From Axinella damicornis (lineage: Eukaryota; Porifera; Demospongiae; Axinellida; Axinellidae): a DNA stretch of 64,000 nucleotides. Of this stretch, positions 32,983-46,300 are shown in pieces. The notes below the pieces were generated by a model that saw only the letters and a list, made by a program, of their open reading frames with translations, was not told where the DNA came from and did no database searches. A program made the position numbers and the translations under genes. How positions within the stretch are numbered: position 1 is the first letter of the stretch; each line of letters opens with the position of its first letter. The stretch is from NCBI GenBank assembly GCA_963931865.1, contig OZ007507.1, positions 3,192,077-3,256,076 on the forward strand, written 5' to 3'.

Positions 32983-33431
32983 GTACTAAAAATAGAACAT
33001 CCGGTCGCACCTGAAGCAGTACGGCATGAACATGCACGTGTTGCCGAAGTGCAAAGACCTACTAGTGGCTAGCAATTCGGCTCCGATGAGCTTATTTGAA
33101 CCTATAACCACCTTGGCGATCGTTGCTGATGTTGACATCCCCACCTCCAGCCTCGGGTAAGCACATCCACACGATAAGTTAAACCGTTGTTGTAACTGTT
33201 CGAGTAGACTAGCTAGGTTAGCCTTCAGCACGTGCACTGTCGTAGAACCATCTATAATATAGCCGGTAGAGCGTTCTCTGGTAGCTGTCGCTATCGCTTC
33301 ATGCCGTCACTTGCCTCAGAACTACACAGCTGTGCACATGACCATGGTGTCGCCGCTCCAGTCAACTGACTCCATTAGCATGGAAAGAATCACTACAAGA
33401 GTGTTTGAAGCGCTATGGCTATTTTTAGTAC
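32983..33431. mobile_element. Possible MITE with GTACTAAAAATAG ends, about 450 bp
   Basis: gtactaaaaatag at 32983 is mirrored exactly by ctatttttagtac ending at 33431. The inside carries a minus-strand open stretch (MHVLKANLASLLEQLQQRFN) that may be a captured exon piece. The target-site duplication is unclear. Confidence 0.4.
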
Positions 33432-34456
33432 ACACCAGGGATTTTGCCTGGCTAGAAATTACAGACACTACCATTTAACCACAGAACCAGAGTTACATAA
33501 TTACAGCCTGAAGTGATCATGTACTGAAGACCAGACGTGCAGCAACACAAATTACCAGTCCAGCTTGCGTTGAATGCTTTAGGGCATACCCTAAAACAGA
33601 AAGTGAGCAATATTGCTGCACTTCTATTTTACAAGCGACTGTGTGCGGAGGTTTATCTGGGGGTGGTGGAACTCACAGTGTTCCACAACTGCATGATGCT
33701 ATCTATCTACATCAGTCTACACATAATTGTTTGATTATTGCTTAACCTTGCATATCCGTCACACTTTAACTGCCCGGGGCAGGGGGCGGTTGCATCGCTG
33801 CGGTTTCTGTGGTCCCAATAGCCACGTGCATGCATGTACATGTACTGCACGTGCGAAATGCAGAGTTGAGAAAGAAGCGATCTATACGGGGGAAAGGGAC
33901 ACCGCCTCAGAACAGAGTAAGGCAAAGGAGAGAGAGTCTGACAGATTGACGAAGAAGCGATGTATACGAGGAGAGTTTAGCGGAGACGAGTAAGACAAAC
34001 GTTTAGTCTAGGCCATGGTACGTACATGTAGAACCTCGTTAACGTCTTCGCATTCTTCCTGGCAACGCTTAGCCATAATCTTCAACCTCAGCAACTTCGC
34101 ACAACTTCTAAACTTCGCACGCTGAACTGACCTTCGCACCTTTGTTTTTCTTCCACAGGAAACCACGCCTACTACTACAGATTACAGATTGTGAGCGTGC
34201 GCGAGGCATAGACACTGCGCATGCATATTCCTAGTCTATGTCTATGTTAGCGTTTTGTGTGTAATGATGGTGCCTCTCTCCTCAATTCTTCAGACATTGT
34301 GCGACTTCCCGGTAGACAGCCAGCTGTAAAACTGTTGATTTGTTGGCATCTGGACTTGCGTTTTATTTGCGTCTGTTCACCCTGTAGCGAACCAGGACGT
34401 CAACACCTCAACCCGTTACAACCATAAACCAGTCTTGCCACTCTTCCTCTTTTAGT

Positions 34457-34918
34457 GGGTGTGTCACCGGAAGCCTCACACCATCTAGCAGTGGAGACAC
34501 ACAACATTTTGTTCCTCCAACTTCTGAGCCTTTCCGACAACCTCAAGCGCAACATTCTGCTGTGGGCCCTCCACCGCTTATTCCGATGACAACGGTGAAT
34601 GTGAATCCTTTCTACGTGAAATTCATCGCGGGCAATATTCGTGTCTGTCAGGGGTGCAGGGGCAGTCTGAGGATGCTTGATGGTTCTGTGCCAGCTGCAC
34701 CATTCAATCTCACCATAGCTCGTGCTGAGCGTCGGTCATTCATAAATTCAACAGGCAACCTTGTCACTCCAACACGAGAGACTGTCTGTCACTACCATTG
34801 CAAGCCAGTGTGTGTTCTGGCTGTTGAGCCTCACTTCGTTTGTTCATCCCTTCAGGTCCCAGCAGATGTGTTGGGGCGGTGCACATTCAGCACCTTCAGT
34901 CGTACTTTGATGTTTTGA
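34457..34918 (+). CDS. Cysteine-containing protein, terminal exon of a repeated sponge-type family
   Basis: After a splice-acceptor-like cctcttttag at 34456 the frame runs uninterrupted to TGA 34918. It starts with a Ser/Pro/Gln-rich linker and then a conserved-looking block: VNPFYVKFIAGNIRVCQGCR, SLRMLDGSVPAAPFNLTIAR, AERRSFINSTGNLVTPTRET and VCHYHCKPVCVL. The V-C-Q-G-C-R-G-S motif and the R-x-x-T-V-x-H-Y-H block recall uncharacterised C-terminal domains of multi-copy invertebrate proteins, probably transposon-borne. Upstream exons were not identified. Function unknown. Confidence 0.45.
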   Translation, partial: GCVTGSLTPSSSGDTQHFVPPTSEPFRQPQAQHSAVGPPPLIPMTTVNVNPFYVKFIAGNIRVCQGCRGSLRMLDGSVPAAPFNLTIARAERRSFINSTGNLVTPTRETVCHYHCKPVCVLAVEPHFVCSSLQVPADVLGRCTFSTFSRTLMF

Positions 34919-35834
34919 GGAGGTGAACGCATTGACATGTACATGTACCCACAGTGCTCATGTTGTAAGGTCAAAGTTCTATTTCACACTACTGACTACA
35001 CTGTGGGAATGCAATTTCAATGGTGGTGCCATGCAAGCGAATGTATGCTGCTGCTATAGATTTGTGGTTTGCAGGTAAGTCGCTGTTACCGTAAATTATG
35101 CATATCCACCTCTCTGTAAGCCTGCGAATTATAGGTTAGCACGCTAGGGCTAGGCCATGGAGCTGGAGCCCACACAGATGCAAACATTTTGATGGAGCTA
35201 CTGCATGCAAGTACTCGCGAGGTCGACTTAGTATTTCTTTCGTGGCTAGTATATATCAACACGCAGACTGACAGCTTTAATTGTGGCACAGCTAACCCAT
35301 GCTTGAGACAGTCCAGTCCACAGTCCAGTCCACGGTCCAGTCCATGGTCCAGTCCAGAGTCCAAAGTCCCCCATTATAGTGGCCCGCCGCATGCAAAGAT
35401 TTAACTTCCCATCTATGCAATGAACGTACATATATGCTTACCACATGTTTGAGCGCCTACTGTGCAAAGGTATGAGGCTTAACGAGACTTGAGGGTATGC
35501 CCCTATACAATGAACATTAAGAAGGCTAGGCCCCACCTAAACTCTTATAGGTACCATCAACACTTTAGACAAGTTATTCACACTCTATGTACGCTAAATC
35601 AAGCTGCTGACATTGCTAGTTAGCAGACTTGTCACTTGTCACTTTGACTGTCTGACTCCAGTTTGGCAACAGGGAGCAGAAGCCTGCTAACACACACCCC
35701 ACTTTGATCTCAAGAATCAAGAGGTACTAATTGAATAATGCTAGGTGATAAACAGCCACAGTGGTCCAAGTGGGGTCCACCAGATGGCCTTTGGTTTTGG
35801 CTACAAGACTTGATGGTGTTGATAAAACCACTGT

Positions 35835-36320
35835 GCTGAATGTGAATGAAATTGTGGATGGAATGGGCATGTAGTGGAACACACAATTGCTGCTTATGAT
35901 TGAAATTTGATGTGGTTCTGAAAGTTGATTGGTTAATCTGAAATGTACTGCTTGATGAATATATATGATGAATATGATGAATACGTATATAATCATAATC
36001 GTGGATGGAATGGGCATGGGGTTAAAATCCATGGGGATTTAGTGGAAGACAATTGCGGCTTACGATTTCCGTTCTGAAATTTGATTGGTACTGCCAACGT
36101 TCAGGCAGCAAAAGTAACAGTTTGAACTCATGGAAGTTCATTTATCTAGACACGAGACATACCGTTCGACCAATACGTAATTAATTGTGGATGGAATGGG
36201 CATGGGGATTAAACCCATGACGATTTAGTGGAAGACACAATTGCAGCTTACAATTGCAATTTTGATGTCATTCTGAAATTTGATTGGTACTGCCAACTGT
36301 CAGGCTACAAAATTAACAGT
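35835..36320. repeat. Three diverged tandem copies of an about 180-bp sequence
   Basis: gtggatggaatgggcatg occurs at about 35852, 36001 and 36187. Each is followed by gtggaa(c/g)acacaattg-type and a gaaatttgattggtactgcc-type block. Non-coding. Confidence 0.6.
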
Positions 36321-36482
36321 TTGAACTAACAGTTTGGAAGATACCAGGCTGTTTCTCCTACATGTACAGCCTGGGAACAAGGCCACACATTAACAAGAGA
36401 TCAGGGCCAGTGAGTATGAAGGTCGCGCATCAATTGTTTAGTCCTGCCCAACAAACACCCTACTGTTACTCGCGTGCAAATG

Positions 36483-36629
36483 CAGCCTCGTTCCCAGCCG
36501 CTCGGTATGGGGAGAATAGCACCTGGTATTCTCTTCAGCTTACAGTATTTCAACAAATTCTACGGAACTGTGTGAACAGTGGATACCAGGTGCTCTTCTC
36601 CCCGTACCAAGCGCCTGGGAACAAGGCTA
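36483..36629. mobile_element. TAGCCTCG-family foldback element, degraded
   Basis: Left cagcctcgttcccag and right ctgggaacaaggcta are inverted, with a second inverted block (ggtatggggagaa / ttctccccgtacc) further inside. The flanks agree at only about 5 of 9 bases. Confidence 0.5.
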
Positions 36630-37342
36630 ACACAACTGCTTAAAATATACATGTTACACATTGATGTATGTAACCTTTGACCTCTCTGCTTCATGCAATT
36701 AGGTACATGCAGAAGTCAACAGTGCAAAACAAATGCAACACTTTCTCATACAGGTGTTCTGACACGGATAATACAGTACATGTACTACATCATTTATGTC
36801 ATGGGAAACACGAATCCTCAAAACCGTTATTCCACCTTCACAAATTATTGTGAAGAACATACAAAAATTAATGTATATGGTGGAAATCCCTCCTAACCTA
36901 AACCCCTGTAACCCCCAATCTCTCCCCCCAATCAATCAATCAACCAGTCACTCCATTGTGCCACTTTCGTATGTGTCTTTGTGGTAGTCATTATTTTAAC
37001 ATATATACACCCTGCTCATATTCATATTCTTTTCATTTTATACTCACGGTGCACTACATGGCCCCCATGGGCTCAGCATTCTCATTAAATCATTATGGCA
37101 TACCTGAACTAAATTGAGTTCCCTGTACTGATCTCCAACCAGCTTGAAGGACATTTCAGTCTGGAATAAGTAGAACCATGGTAGAAGATCACCTAGCAAG
37201 GCTAGCAATAGCCCGAGCAGCCGCTACATGCTGGTTCGTCGTTCCATCATCTCTGATCTATGGTCGTTCACGCAGAATTTGGGCACGAGACGAGTGCCGG
37301 CCACGTGGTCGTGTGCACGTGCAGCGCCAAAAAAGCGATTCG

Positions 37343-40300
37343 ATGGCTGACGAGGTGTTTGAAAGCCAGCGTTCTGGAGGCTATTCTGGGCCTCCCTACC
37401 AGTACAATGCGTACAGCGGGGGACCAGGAGAGAGAGGGTGAGCTGGGAAACTTCTTGGTGTGGTGAAAGTCGCATAGCTGACGAATCTTTGTACTGCAAA
37501 AATTATCGCTACTGGATTTGCTATTTTATAAGAGGTTATGGTGGGGCAAAGCACGTGTACGGTACATGCAGGCCTGTTGTATGACCGTGCTTTGGTTGCA
37601 TTCTTCTCTGTTACACGTTGTAGGTCTGTTGTGGTTTGCTGCTAGGGTGTGCATCAAATAGAGTGCACATAGCCCGGCTGTTCCCACGAGTGGCTGTACT
37701 TACTGTATTAGCGTGACCCTGTGACTTTCACAGTTGAGAATGCATGGTCTCTCCATATAAGTGCCGTGTTAATAACTTGGCCTTTTCAGAGGTCAGAGGA
37801 TATGCGTAAAAGTCGGACTGCCAGTGTGGGAGGGCCAGCTGCCTCCCCAGGCAAGACATCCCACACACAAGTGGTCCTAGGACCCGAACACATGCTCCTA
37901 TGAGCTGATGTCCCCCATCAGGACAGGATGTCCTGCTAACCCAATTGAGGGGTGGAGTTAGCTATAGGAGAGATGGATTATCGGACATTGTATGCCATCA
38001 CCTCATTAATTGGCACAGGTGCATGGAGCACTGTTGTCATCTTATTCATCCATGGCTGAGAGATAAACTTTGGGTGGAGGCCTGGGGACGAGGCTATGAT
38101 AGCGTAACTGTACACTGTAGGTAATATTCACGTCATGAAGGGGCAGCTGGTCGCATTGGGGGCATGTCACCCTAGGTCCAGTTGTCCTAGGGGGGATGTG
38201 TGGTCCTGGGATCAAAGGGGGCAATTTCAGGTTCGGCTGGTGGGGGGGGGGGGGATCCTTTCAAGGCTAAAGTGAAGGTATATAGTGCAGGCTTTTCTTG
38301 TTCAATAGATGTACATATGATGTCCCTTCCCCTGTAGCCCCCCTCCTGGAGACTACGGCCCACCACACCAGTTTCCTCCTGACTATGGTGGAGGCTATAA
38401 CCCCTACCCGCCTTCTAGCAGAGGGGGTTATGGAGGCCAGTTTGATTCCCGGGGACCCCCAGAGCTCCCAAAGGAACCCCCATTCACTGCATACGTGGGC
38501 AACCTGCCTCCGCAGACTGTTCAAGGGGATCTGGATGCCATTTTTAAGGATGTGAAGGTACTCAAATTTGAGTTCCTCTACCATAGTGTGCATGTCTACC
38601 AAGTCTGGTATAATAGTGCTTGTTGTTGACCATATATGGCGAGTGGGATTCTGTACTGTGGTCACACTAAAGTGTTTGTTCATGAACCAGGGGGCGGGGC
38701 CAACACCTACCTAGACTGCTGGAAGGCCTGCTCTTGTTCCAAATAAGGGCACGGTTAGGTTGCTGCTGTTTGACTGAACACATTCTGTTCCTACAACACA
38801 AAGTTGGACACTCCCTCGTTATGGGCACCTGGTCTGCCCAAGTGCACTGAATTGCAACCGGAGCCACATCCCCATGCTGTGGAGTATGCATTAAGCTCCC
38901 ATCCTGTATCTCTCACCCACAAATAATTACAAACTCGCAAAAAAGTGTGTTGTTGTGTTCTGTACACATTAATAAGTAATAGTCTTACCCTAGAATCTAC
39001 TGGTGTACATCGAAGTTGGTAGGAGTGTAATGTTTTCACAATTGAATATCATTTTCTTTGATGCATAGGTCAAGAGTGTTCGCTTGGTAAGAGACAGAGA
39101 AACAGACAGATTTAAAGGTACGTGTTCACTGTGTGTGTATTGGTGGGAGGGTGACATGGAGTATAGGCATTGTGCTCCGGGTTCACTGTGTGTGTTGGTG
39201 GGAGGGTGACATGGAGTATAGGCATTGTGCTCCGGGTTCACTGTGTGTGTTGGTGGGAGGGTGACATGGAGTATAGGCATTGTGCTCCGGGTTCACTGTG
39301 TGTGTTGGTGGGAGGGTGACATGGAGTATAGGCATTGTGCTCCAGGTTCACTGTGTGTGTTGGTGGGAGGGTGACATGGAGTATAGGCATTGTGCTCCGG
39401 GTTCACTGTGTGTGTTGGTGGGAGGGTGACATGGAGTATAGGCATTGTGCTCCGGGTTCACTGTGTGTGTGTTGGTGGGAGGGTGACATGGAGTATAGGC
39501 ATTGTGCTCCGGGTTCACTGTGTGTGTTGGTGGGAGGGTGACATGGAGTATAGGCATTGTGCTCCGGGTTCACTGTGTGTGTTGGTGGGAGGGTGACATG
39601 GAGTATAAGCATTGTGCTCCGGGTTCACTGTGTGGGTTGGTGGGAGGGTGACATGGAGTATAGGGATTGTGCTCCGGGTTCACTGTGTGTGTGTTGGTGG
39701 GAGGGTGACATGGAGTATAGGCATTGTGCTCCGGGTTCACTGTGTGTGTTGGTGGGAGGGTGACATGGAGTATAGGGATTGTGCTCCGGGTTCACTGTGT
39801 GTGTTGGTGGGAGGGTGACATGGAGTATAGGGATTGTGCTCCGGGTTCACTGTGTGTGTTGGTGGGAGGGTGACAGGGAGTATAGGGATTGTGCTCCGGG
39901 TTCACTGTGTGTGTTGGTGGGAGGGTGACATGGAGTATAGGGATTGTGCTCCGGGTTCACTGTGTGTGTGTTGGTGGGAGGGTGACATGGAGTATAGGCA
40001 TTGTGCTCCGGGTTCACTGTGTGTGTTGGTGGGAGGGTGACATGGAGTATAGGGATTGTGCTCCGGGTTCACTGTGTGTGTTGGTGGGAGGGTGACATGG
40101 AGTATAGGCATTGTGCTCCGGGTTCACTGTGTGTGTATTGGTGGGAGGGTGACATGGAGTATAGGAATTGTGCTCCGGGTTCACTGTGTGTGTTGGTGGG
40201 AGGGTGACATGGAGTATAGGGATTGTGCTCCGGGTTCACTGTGTGTGTGTTGGTGGGAGGGTGACATGGAGTATAGGAATTGTGTTCCGGGCGATTGGTG

Positions 40301-43300
40301 CTAACGTAATATACATGTTGCAGTCTCGGGTTGAAGTTGAACATTATAATTCTGGAATGCAAGAAATAAATGCGATTATACGAATGTAGCCCTCACTGAT
40401 GTTGTGTTTGAGGCGTATTGACGCAGGTACAGTACGGTGTTATACAGTACTAGTATATGAACGCACAATCATAATGCCTTTGACAGTTTGTTTCACACTT
40501 ATATTCAATGTCGGTGAGAGCACAATGGAGCTCAGTCAGCAGTAGTGAGTTAGCAGTGGTGGAGCTGAAGGGGAGGGGGAGGGAAAACAGTGTACAGAAG
40601 TGACTGCGACAGACAGCAGATGAGTCCGTCAATGAGCAGTGGATTTTCTCAAGGCAAGAGGGAGGCAACTGGTCTCCCATTGAGTCCCATAGAAGATGCA
40701 TGACATAATCTATGCTGGAATACAAGATGGCGGACAGTGGTGGAGCTGAAGTGGAGAGGGAGGGAGAACAGTGTACGGTAGTGACTGCGACAGACCTGTA
40801 GCGGATGAGTCAACGAGCCCCTGTTAGCAATGGATTCTCCCAAGGCAAGACGGAGGCAACTGGACTCCCACAGATGCATGTATAATCTATTCTGGAATAC
40901 AAGATGGCGGACAGAGCTAGCAGCTGCTATCGTGCATGGCAAGTATCAAGGAAAACAACCGAAGCTACACTCGAATGACAATGCCAAGCTGGTGGATCGT
41001 GGACTACCATGCTGGTGGATCATGGACTACCATGCTGGTGGATCATGGACTGCCATGCTGGTGGATCGTGGACTACCATGCTGGTGGATCATGGACTGCC
41101 ATGCTGGTGGATGGTGGACTGCCATGCTGGTGGATCGTGGACTACCATGCTGGTGGATCATGGACTGCCATGCTGGTGGATGGTGGACTGCCATGCTGGT
41201 GGATCGTGGACTACCATGCTGGTGGATCGTGGACTACCATGCTGGTGGATCATGGACTGGCATGCTGGTGGATCGTGGACGGCCATGCTGGTGGATCATG
41301 GACTGCCATGCTGGTGGATCGTGGACTACCATGCTGGTGGATCATGGACTGCCATGCTGGTGGATCGTGGACGGCCATGCTGGTGGATCATGGACTGCCA
41401 TGCTGGTGGATCGTGGACTACCATGCTGGTGGATCATGGACTGCCATGCTGGTGGATCGTGGACGGCCATGCTGGTGGATCATGGACTGCCATGCTGGTG
41501 GATCGTGGACTTGCCAGGTGGACTGCCATGCTGGTGGATGGTGGACTGCCATGCTGGTGGATCGTGGACTGCCATGCTGGTGGATGGTGGACTGCCTGGA
41601 TCATGGACTGCCATGCTGGTGGATGGTGGACTGCCAGGCTGGTGGATGGTGGACTGCCATGCTGGTGGATGGTGGACTGCCATGCTGGTGGATGGTGGAC
41701 TGCCATGCTGGTGGATGGTGGACTGCCATGCTGGTGGATCGTGGACTGCCATGCTGGTGGATGGTGGACTGCCATGCTGGTCAGTGGCGGATCCAAGGGG
41801 GGGGCCAGGGGGGCCGGTGCCCCCCCCCTGGCTAGAGAAAAAATTTTTTTTTATATAGCTAGCTGCCGCTACGTTGCAACTCCTGGCCTGGCGCCATGGC
41901 CTCCTCAGCTCGCAATATCGTGCTTTGCCTGAAACCGAACGGCTTGGGAACGAGACCACGATCTAGTATACCCCCTCCGTGTACGTACGTATTACATTCG
42001 TGAGCGAAATAAGCAAGGCAGAAGCTCATGGTGGCCCTGGGACCTGCAATCCTCGTACATCTGGAACTTGCAGTGCAAAGCGCGAAGGTGCCACGAGAGC
42101 CCATCTTGAGAAGTGAAAAATGAAGGCGAAAAAATTTTTCCGCGCTTCGCGCGGACTGATCGGCGCTACGCGCCTCTATGCACTGCCTCCGGCACTGCCT
42201 CTGGCAGCGTTTCATGTACGGTGCCCCCCCCTTTCATAAATCCTGTATCCGCCCCTGCTGGTGGATCATGGACTGCCATGCTGGTGGATGGTGGACTGCC
42301 AGGCTGGTGGATGGTGGACTGCCATGCTGGTGGATGGTGGACTGCCATGCTGGTGGATCATGGACTGCCATGCTGGTGGATCATGGACTGCCATGCTGGT
42401 GGATCGTGGATGGCCATGCTGGTGGATGGTGGCCTGCCATGCTGGTGGATCGTGGACTGCCATGCTGGTGGATGGTGGACTGCCACTTACACAGTTTACT
42501 TTCCTACTGTTTGCTGTTTTGTTGCTAAGTGGATCTGCAGTGACACGTGCAGTGCAAGCACAGTATGTCGAGAAGACAGGGTCCTTGTTACTTGCTAGAT
42601 GGGCAGCATAGTCAACAACTCCTTGTATCAAGCTCTCCGACTTGTACCATCTTTAGACAGGGTCCTTGTTACTTGCTAGATGGGCAGCATAGTCAACAGC
42701 TCCTTGTATCAAGCTCTCCGACTTGTACCATCTTTAGACAGGGTCCTTGTTACTTGCTAGATGGGCAGCATAGTCAACAGCTCCTTGTATCAAGCTCTCC
42801 GACTTGTACCATCTTTAGACAGGGTCCTTGTTACTTGCTAGATGGGCAGCATAGTCAACAGCTCCTTGTATCAAGCTCTCTGACTTGTACCATCTTTAGA
42901 CAGGGTCCTTGTTACTTGCTAGATGGGCAGCATAGTCAACAGCTCCTTGTATCAAGCCCTCTGACTTGTACCATCTTTAGGTGACTGTAAACTCCTTTAA
43001 CGCTTCCTTCCAAGTTATTGTAGGGTGAATTAGCCTCGTTCCCAGGCTCCCACCTGGGAACGAGGCTAGAGGTGAGTGTGGTTTTCTGTGCAGTGTTGCT
43101 TACTTTAGCCAAAGTCTGCACAGCCTCACAGACATTCTCAACTGTCAGTGGTGGAGCTGAAGTGGAGAGGGAGGGAGAACAGTGTGAAACAAGGAGGTTA
43201 CAAAACCTCCGCCTCTCTGCCTTCCTTGTTCGCTAGGAATTAGCACTTGGGGACAGTATATTGTACCAAGGGCGTATTGAGCCGCATGTGAAACGGCAAA

Positions 43301-46300
43301 ATTCAAAGTAGCGTTATTTATAGAACGTTGCTACTATTATTAGCAACACCGGATGTTCGTTAGGGATGAGCACATTATTCTTTCAAAATTACCTAATATT
43401 CAATTCTTAAATTCTTGTTTTTCCCCCATCATTCTATTAAACCCACCCCCATTATTCTCCTTTATTCTCAGTGAAACTCAATTGGAGCCCTTACAGCTTA
43501 CCACTAGATTCTACTAAATTCTCTCCAGGATACTCGCTCGCCCTTTGGGAAGGGCTGACAGAATGGGGATCAAACTTCCGAATCGTCTGGATCGATCGCT
43601 TCTTGCCCACAGGTGGCGGGTTGATGTGAACTTTACGCTTTCGACTCAACTCCGAAACTTTTGGGGCGCGCAATCTCTCCAGAAAGCTCACAGCGGGCTA
43701 GGTGTCACTATCTGCACTGCAACTTGTAGAGGAGCCGGTAGGTCCGCTACTACTACTCGACTGACTGCTACTACTTGAAGACGCCATTTCTTCGCAGCAT
43801 AAGACACACGTGGAGAAAAAAGGACAGTCCTAATTACTGCGCATGCGTGACAAATTACGTCTGGGGACAAGACATTTTGTAGCCTGGGTACGAGGTCAAT
43901 AAGCTAACGTGCCTATTATTCTTTCATGTTTAGAAGCGCCCATTATTCCAAAGAAATTCGGGAACAATGTGCGCATCCCTAATGTTCGTGAGATACGCAG
44001 CACTACTACCAGTACTGCAGTGTGGACAACTCAGCCTTCCACTGTCGTCTTCTGGCCTTCTGACGAACCGCATCATTCAGTGGTGACGGTTGTGTGCGAA
44101 GCCTACGGTACCTGCGAGCTATACCCGCAGCTCGCAAGACAGATGGCGACGTCGCTACCAGTCGGGGACCCTTGGATGGCGTATTATACTCACTCAGTGA
44201 CGGTCCTTCGCGCTTCCTCTCATGTCTTTCCCGAGTCTCCATCGATCTAGCTAGCTGGCGGGCTTTAGACAATATTCCGCAAATTTGCATAATTGCATCC
44301 TTTTTCACTATACGGTTGTACTAACAATAGTAACGTCGATCTAATAATAGTATATCCAGTCGGCAGTTTTGAATTTTGCCGTTTACATTGCGAGCACGCC
44401 CTCTTCCCTGTAGGGTTTATGCGCCCTTGATTGTACGTAGTCAACCTCCATGGGTTCGCTCGGATCCCCTAGATGAGAGGTCAGGATAATGGTGTCTTGC
44501 TTTCTCATCCCAAACTGCTCCAGATGCATGCACAGGAATTTGTGGTAGCAGTCCCCGCATACAAATCCTCTTATCTGTGCGAGTGGGGTCATCAGGTCCC
44601 ATGCATTCAAATACAACAATCTTCTTTTGCGGTGGACACTTATCCCTCCTTCTTTTTGCCTTACACAGCCACTTCAACCTTTGCCTGCTGAATGCACTCT
44701 CTAGCAAGCAATAACTAACGAGTTAATTTTTATTGTCCAGAGTCCAAAGATGGGCCACTTCAGTTCTCTCTTCAAGCCTCTTCAGACCTTAGGGTTGTTT
44801 TGATGCACTTTCTCATTGGGTGAACTTTATGCATGTATGGTAAAGAAATTATCATCAAGACAGTAAGATTTCTCCATGTGTCTGTACCAGAAGTAGGTCA
44901 TCGGTGGTTAGGACTAGACTAGTGACATGTGAACGTCATTGTGATTGCAGTATTGCACGTTCAGACTCCACCTTCACTGACCTCAACGACCTTTCGTTGT
45001 CACATCTCCACCTTCACTGACCTCAACGACCTTTCATTGTCACATCTCCACCTTCACTGGCCACAACGACCTTTCGTTGTTGTAAAATATGTGGGCTCGA
45101 TCCTCCACGATCGACCCTAGTGTAAAATGTGTGGGCTCGATCCTCCACGATCGACCCTCGCAATCACCTCAGTGCCGCACTAGCTCCACCTAGCCGCACG
45201 TCTGTGATGCTTCGCACGCTACTATCGGACTCTTATGGAACACAAATCGAATTGACACAAAAACCAGAACTGAGTACAACACTGAAAAACAAACCTTTTA
45301 TACAATACAAAACCATAACACCAAATACCACACATAAGGTGATTACAGAGTAATTACCACATTAGTGCCTACAAAGTAACACATTAGTGCCTACCATATA
45401 CTACATTCCTCCACCCTTAGTCTAAACAAGTCTCCATGATGTATAGTTCTGCCTCTCCACCTAGAACATGCCATACTCCCCAGGTAGCTCGTCCTCTAGC
45501 TCCTTGTGAACCGCCAGCCGGTGTTCTTGTGTGTCCTCCTTCGCCCGACTCCACTTGCGACGACGTGCACACATACGAGCCAAATGACCCTTCTCCACGC
45601 ATACGAAACACTCCGCCTCCCAGAAACGGCAAGTGCTCGCACCGTGCTTCCCTCCGCAACGATGACACTCCCCTGTTCCAGTTGGCAAAGCTTTGTTGGT
45701 GCTCAGAAGGCTTGACGATCGGTTCGTGGTAACGGCATGGACAGTTTCACTCCCTGCACCTCACCTGTAGGCGCATGTTCACTGTTGCGCAGGTTCAACT
45801 CTCATCTCAGCTAAGTATGAGCAGAGCTTCTTTGAAGATTTCAGCGTAGAGTGGAAAAAGCTATGATTCCAAATGAAGCACACTTTCCTTTTCGAGGAAT
45901 GTCATTCTAAATGAAGTGCATCTCATCATACTTCCTTCCTGTGTAGATATAGGCGCATGCGCCTAATATCACATGACTACAGTGCAAGTATAGCCCAGAC
46001 CAGCAGGTTGCTAAAATGGTCTACTGTATGTGGCCCCCCAACATTGATCAGTGATTATACGCAATGCGGATTAGCATGTCTTGTGGATTTTCATCCGCTG
46101 TTCTCTCTTCCTTGTCACAGGCTACTGCTATGTTGAATTTGATGATGTAGACTCTCTGAAAGAGGCACTGGAATATAATGGAGCAGTAAGTTTATGTATT
46201 TCACTGCAGTAGTACTGGTTAATAATAAATGCCTTGTGATTGTGGTATTTGAAGGATGCTTACATGTAGTTATCATCCATGTGCATGCATATAGTGCAAC

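Noticed and set aside
37178..37342. Upstream in-frame start for EIF4H at 37178
   Set aside because: The extra 55 residues do not resemble the family N-terminus, and MADEVFES at 37343 mirrors the usual start, so the upstream part is more likely 5' UTR.
39125..40291. Possible CRISPR-like array of regularly spaced repeats
   Set aside because: The whole 55-bp unit is conserved with no unique spacers; this is a tandem minisatellite in an animal intron.
40830..41932. Three overlapping open frames of about 300-340 codons on the plus strand
   Set aside because: They are readings of the 23-bp minisatellite; all three frames are open because the unit lacks stops. No splice or domain evidence.
42547..42984. 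145-codon open frame with a 27-residue repeat
   Set aside because: 81-bp minisatellite in an EIF4H intron; frame openness follows from the unit length being a multiple of 3.
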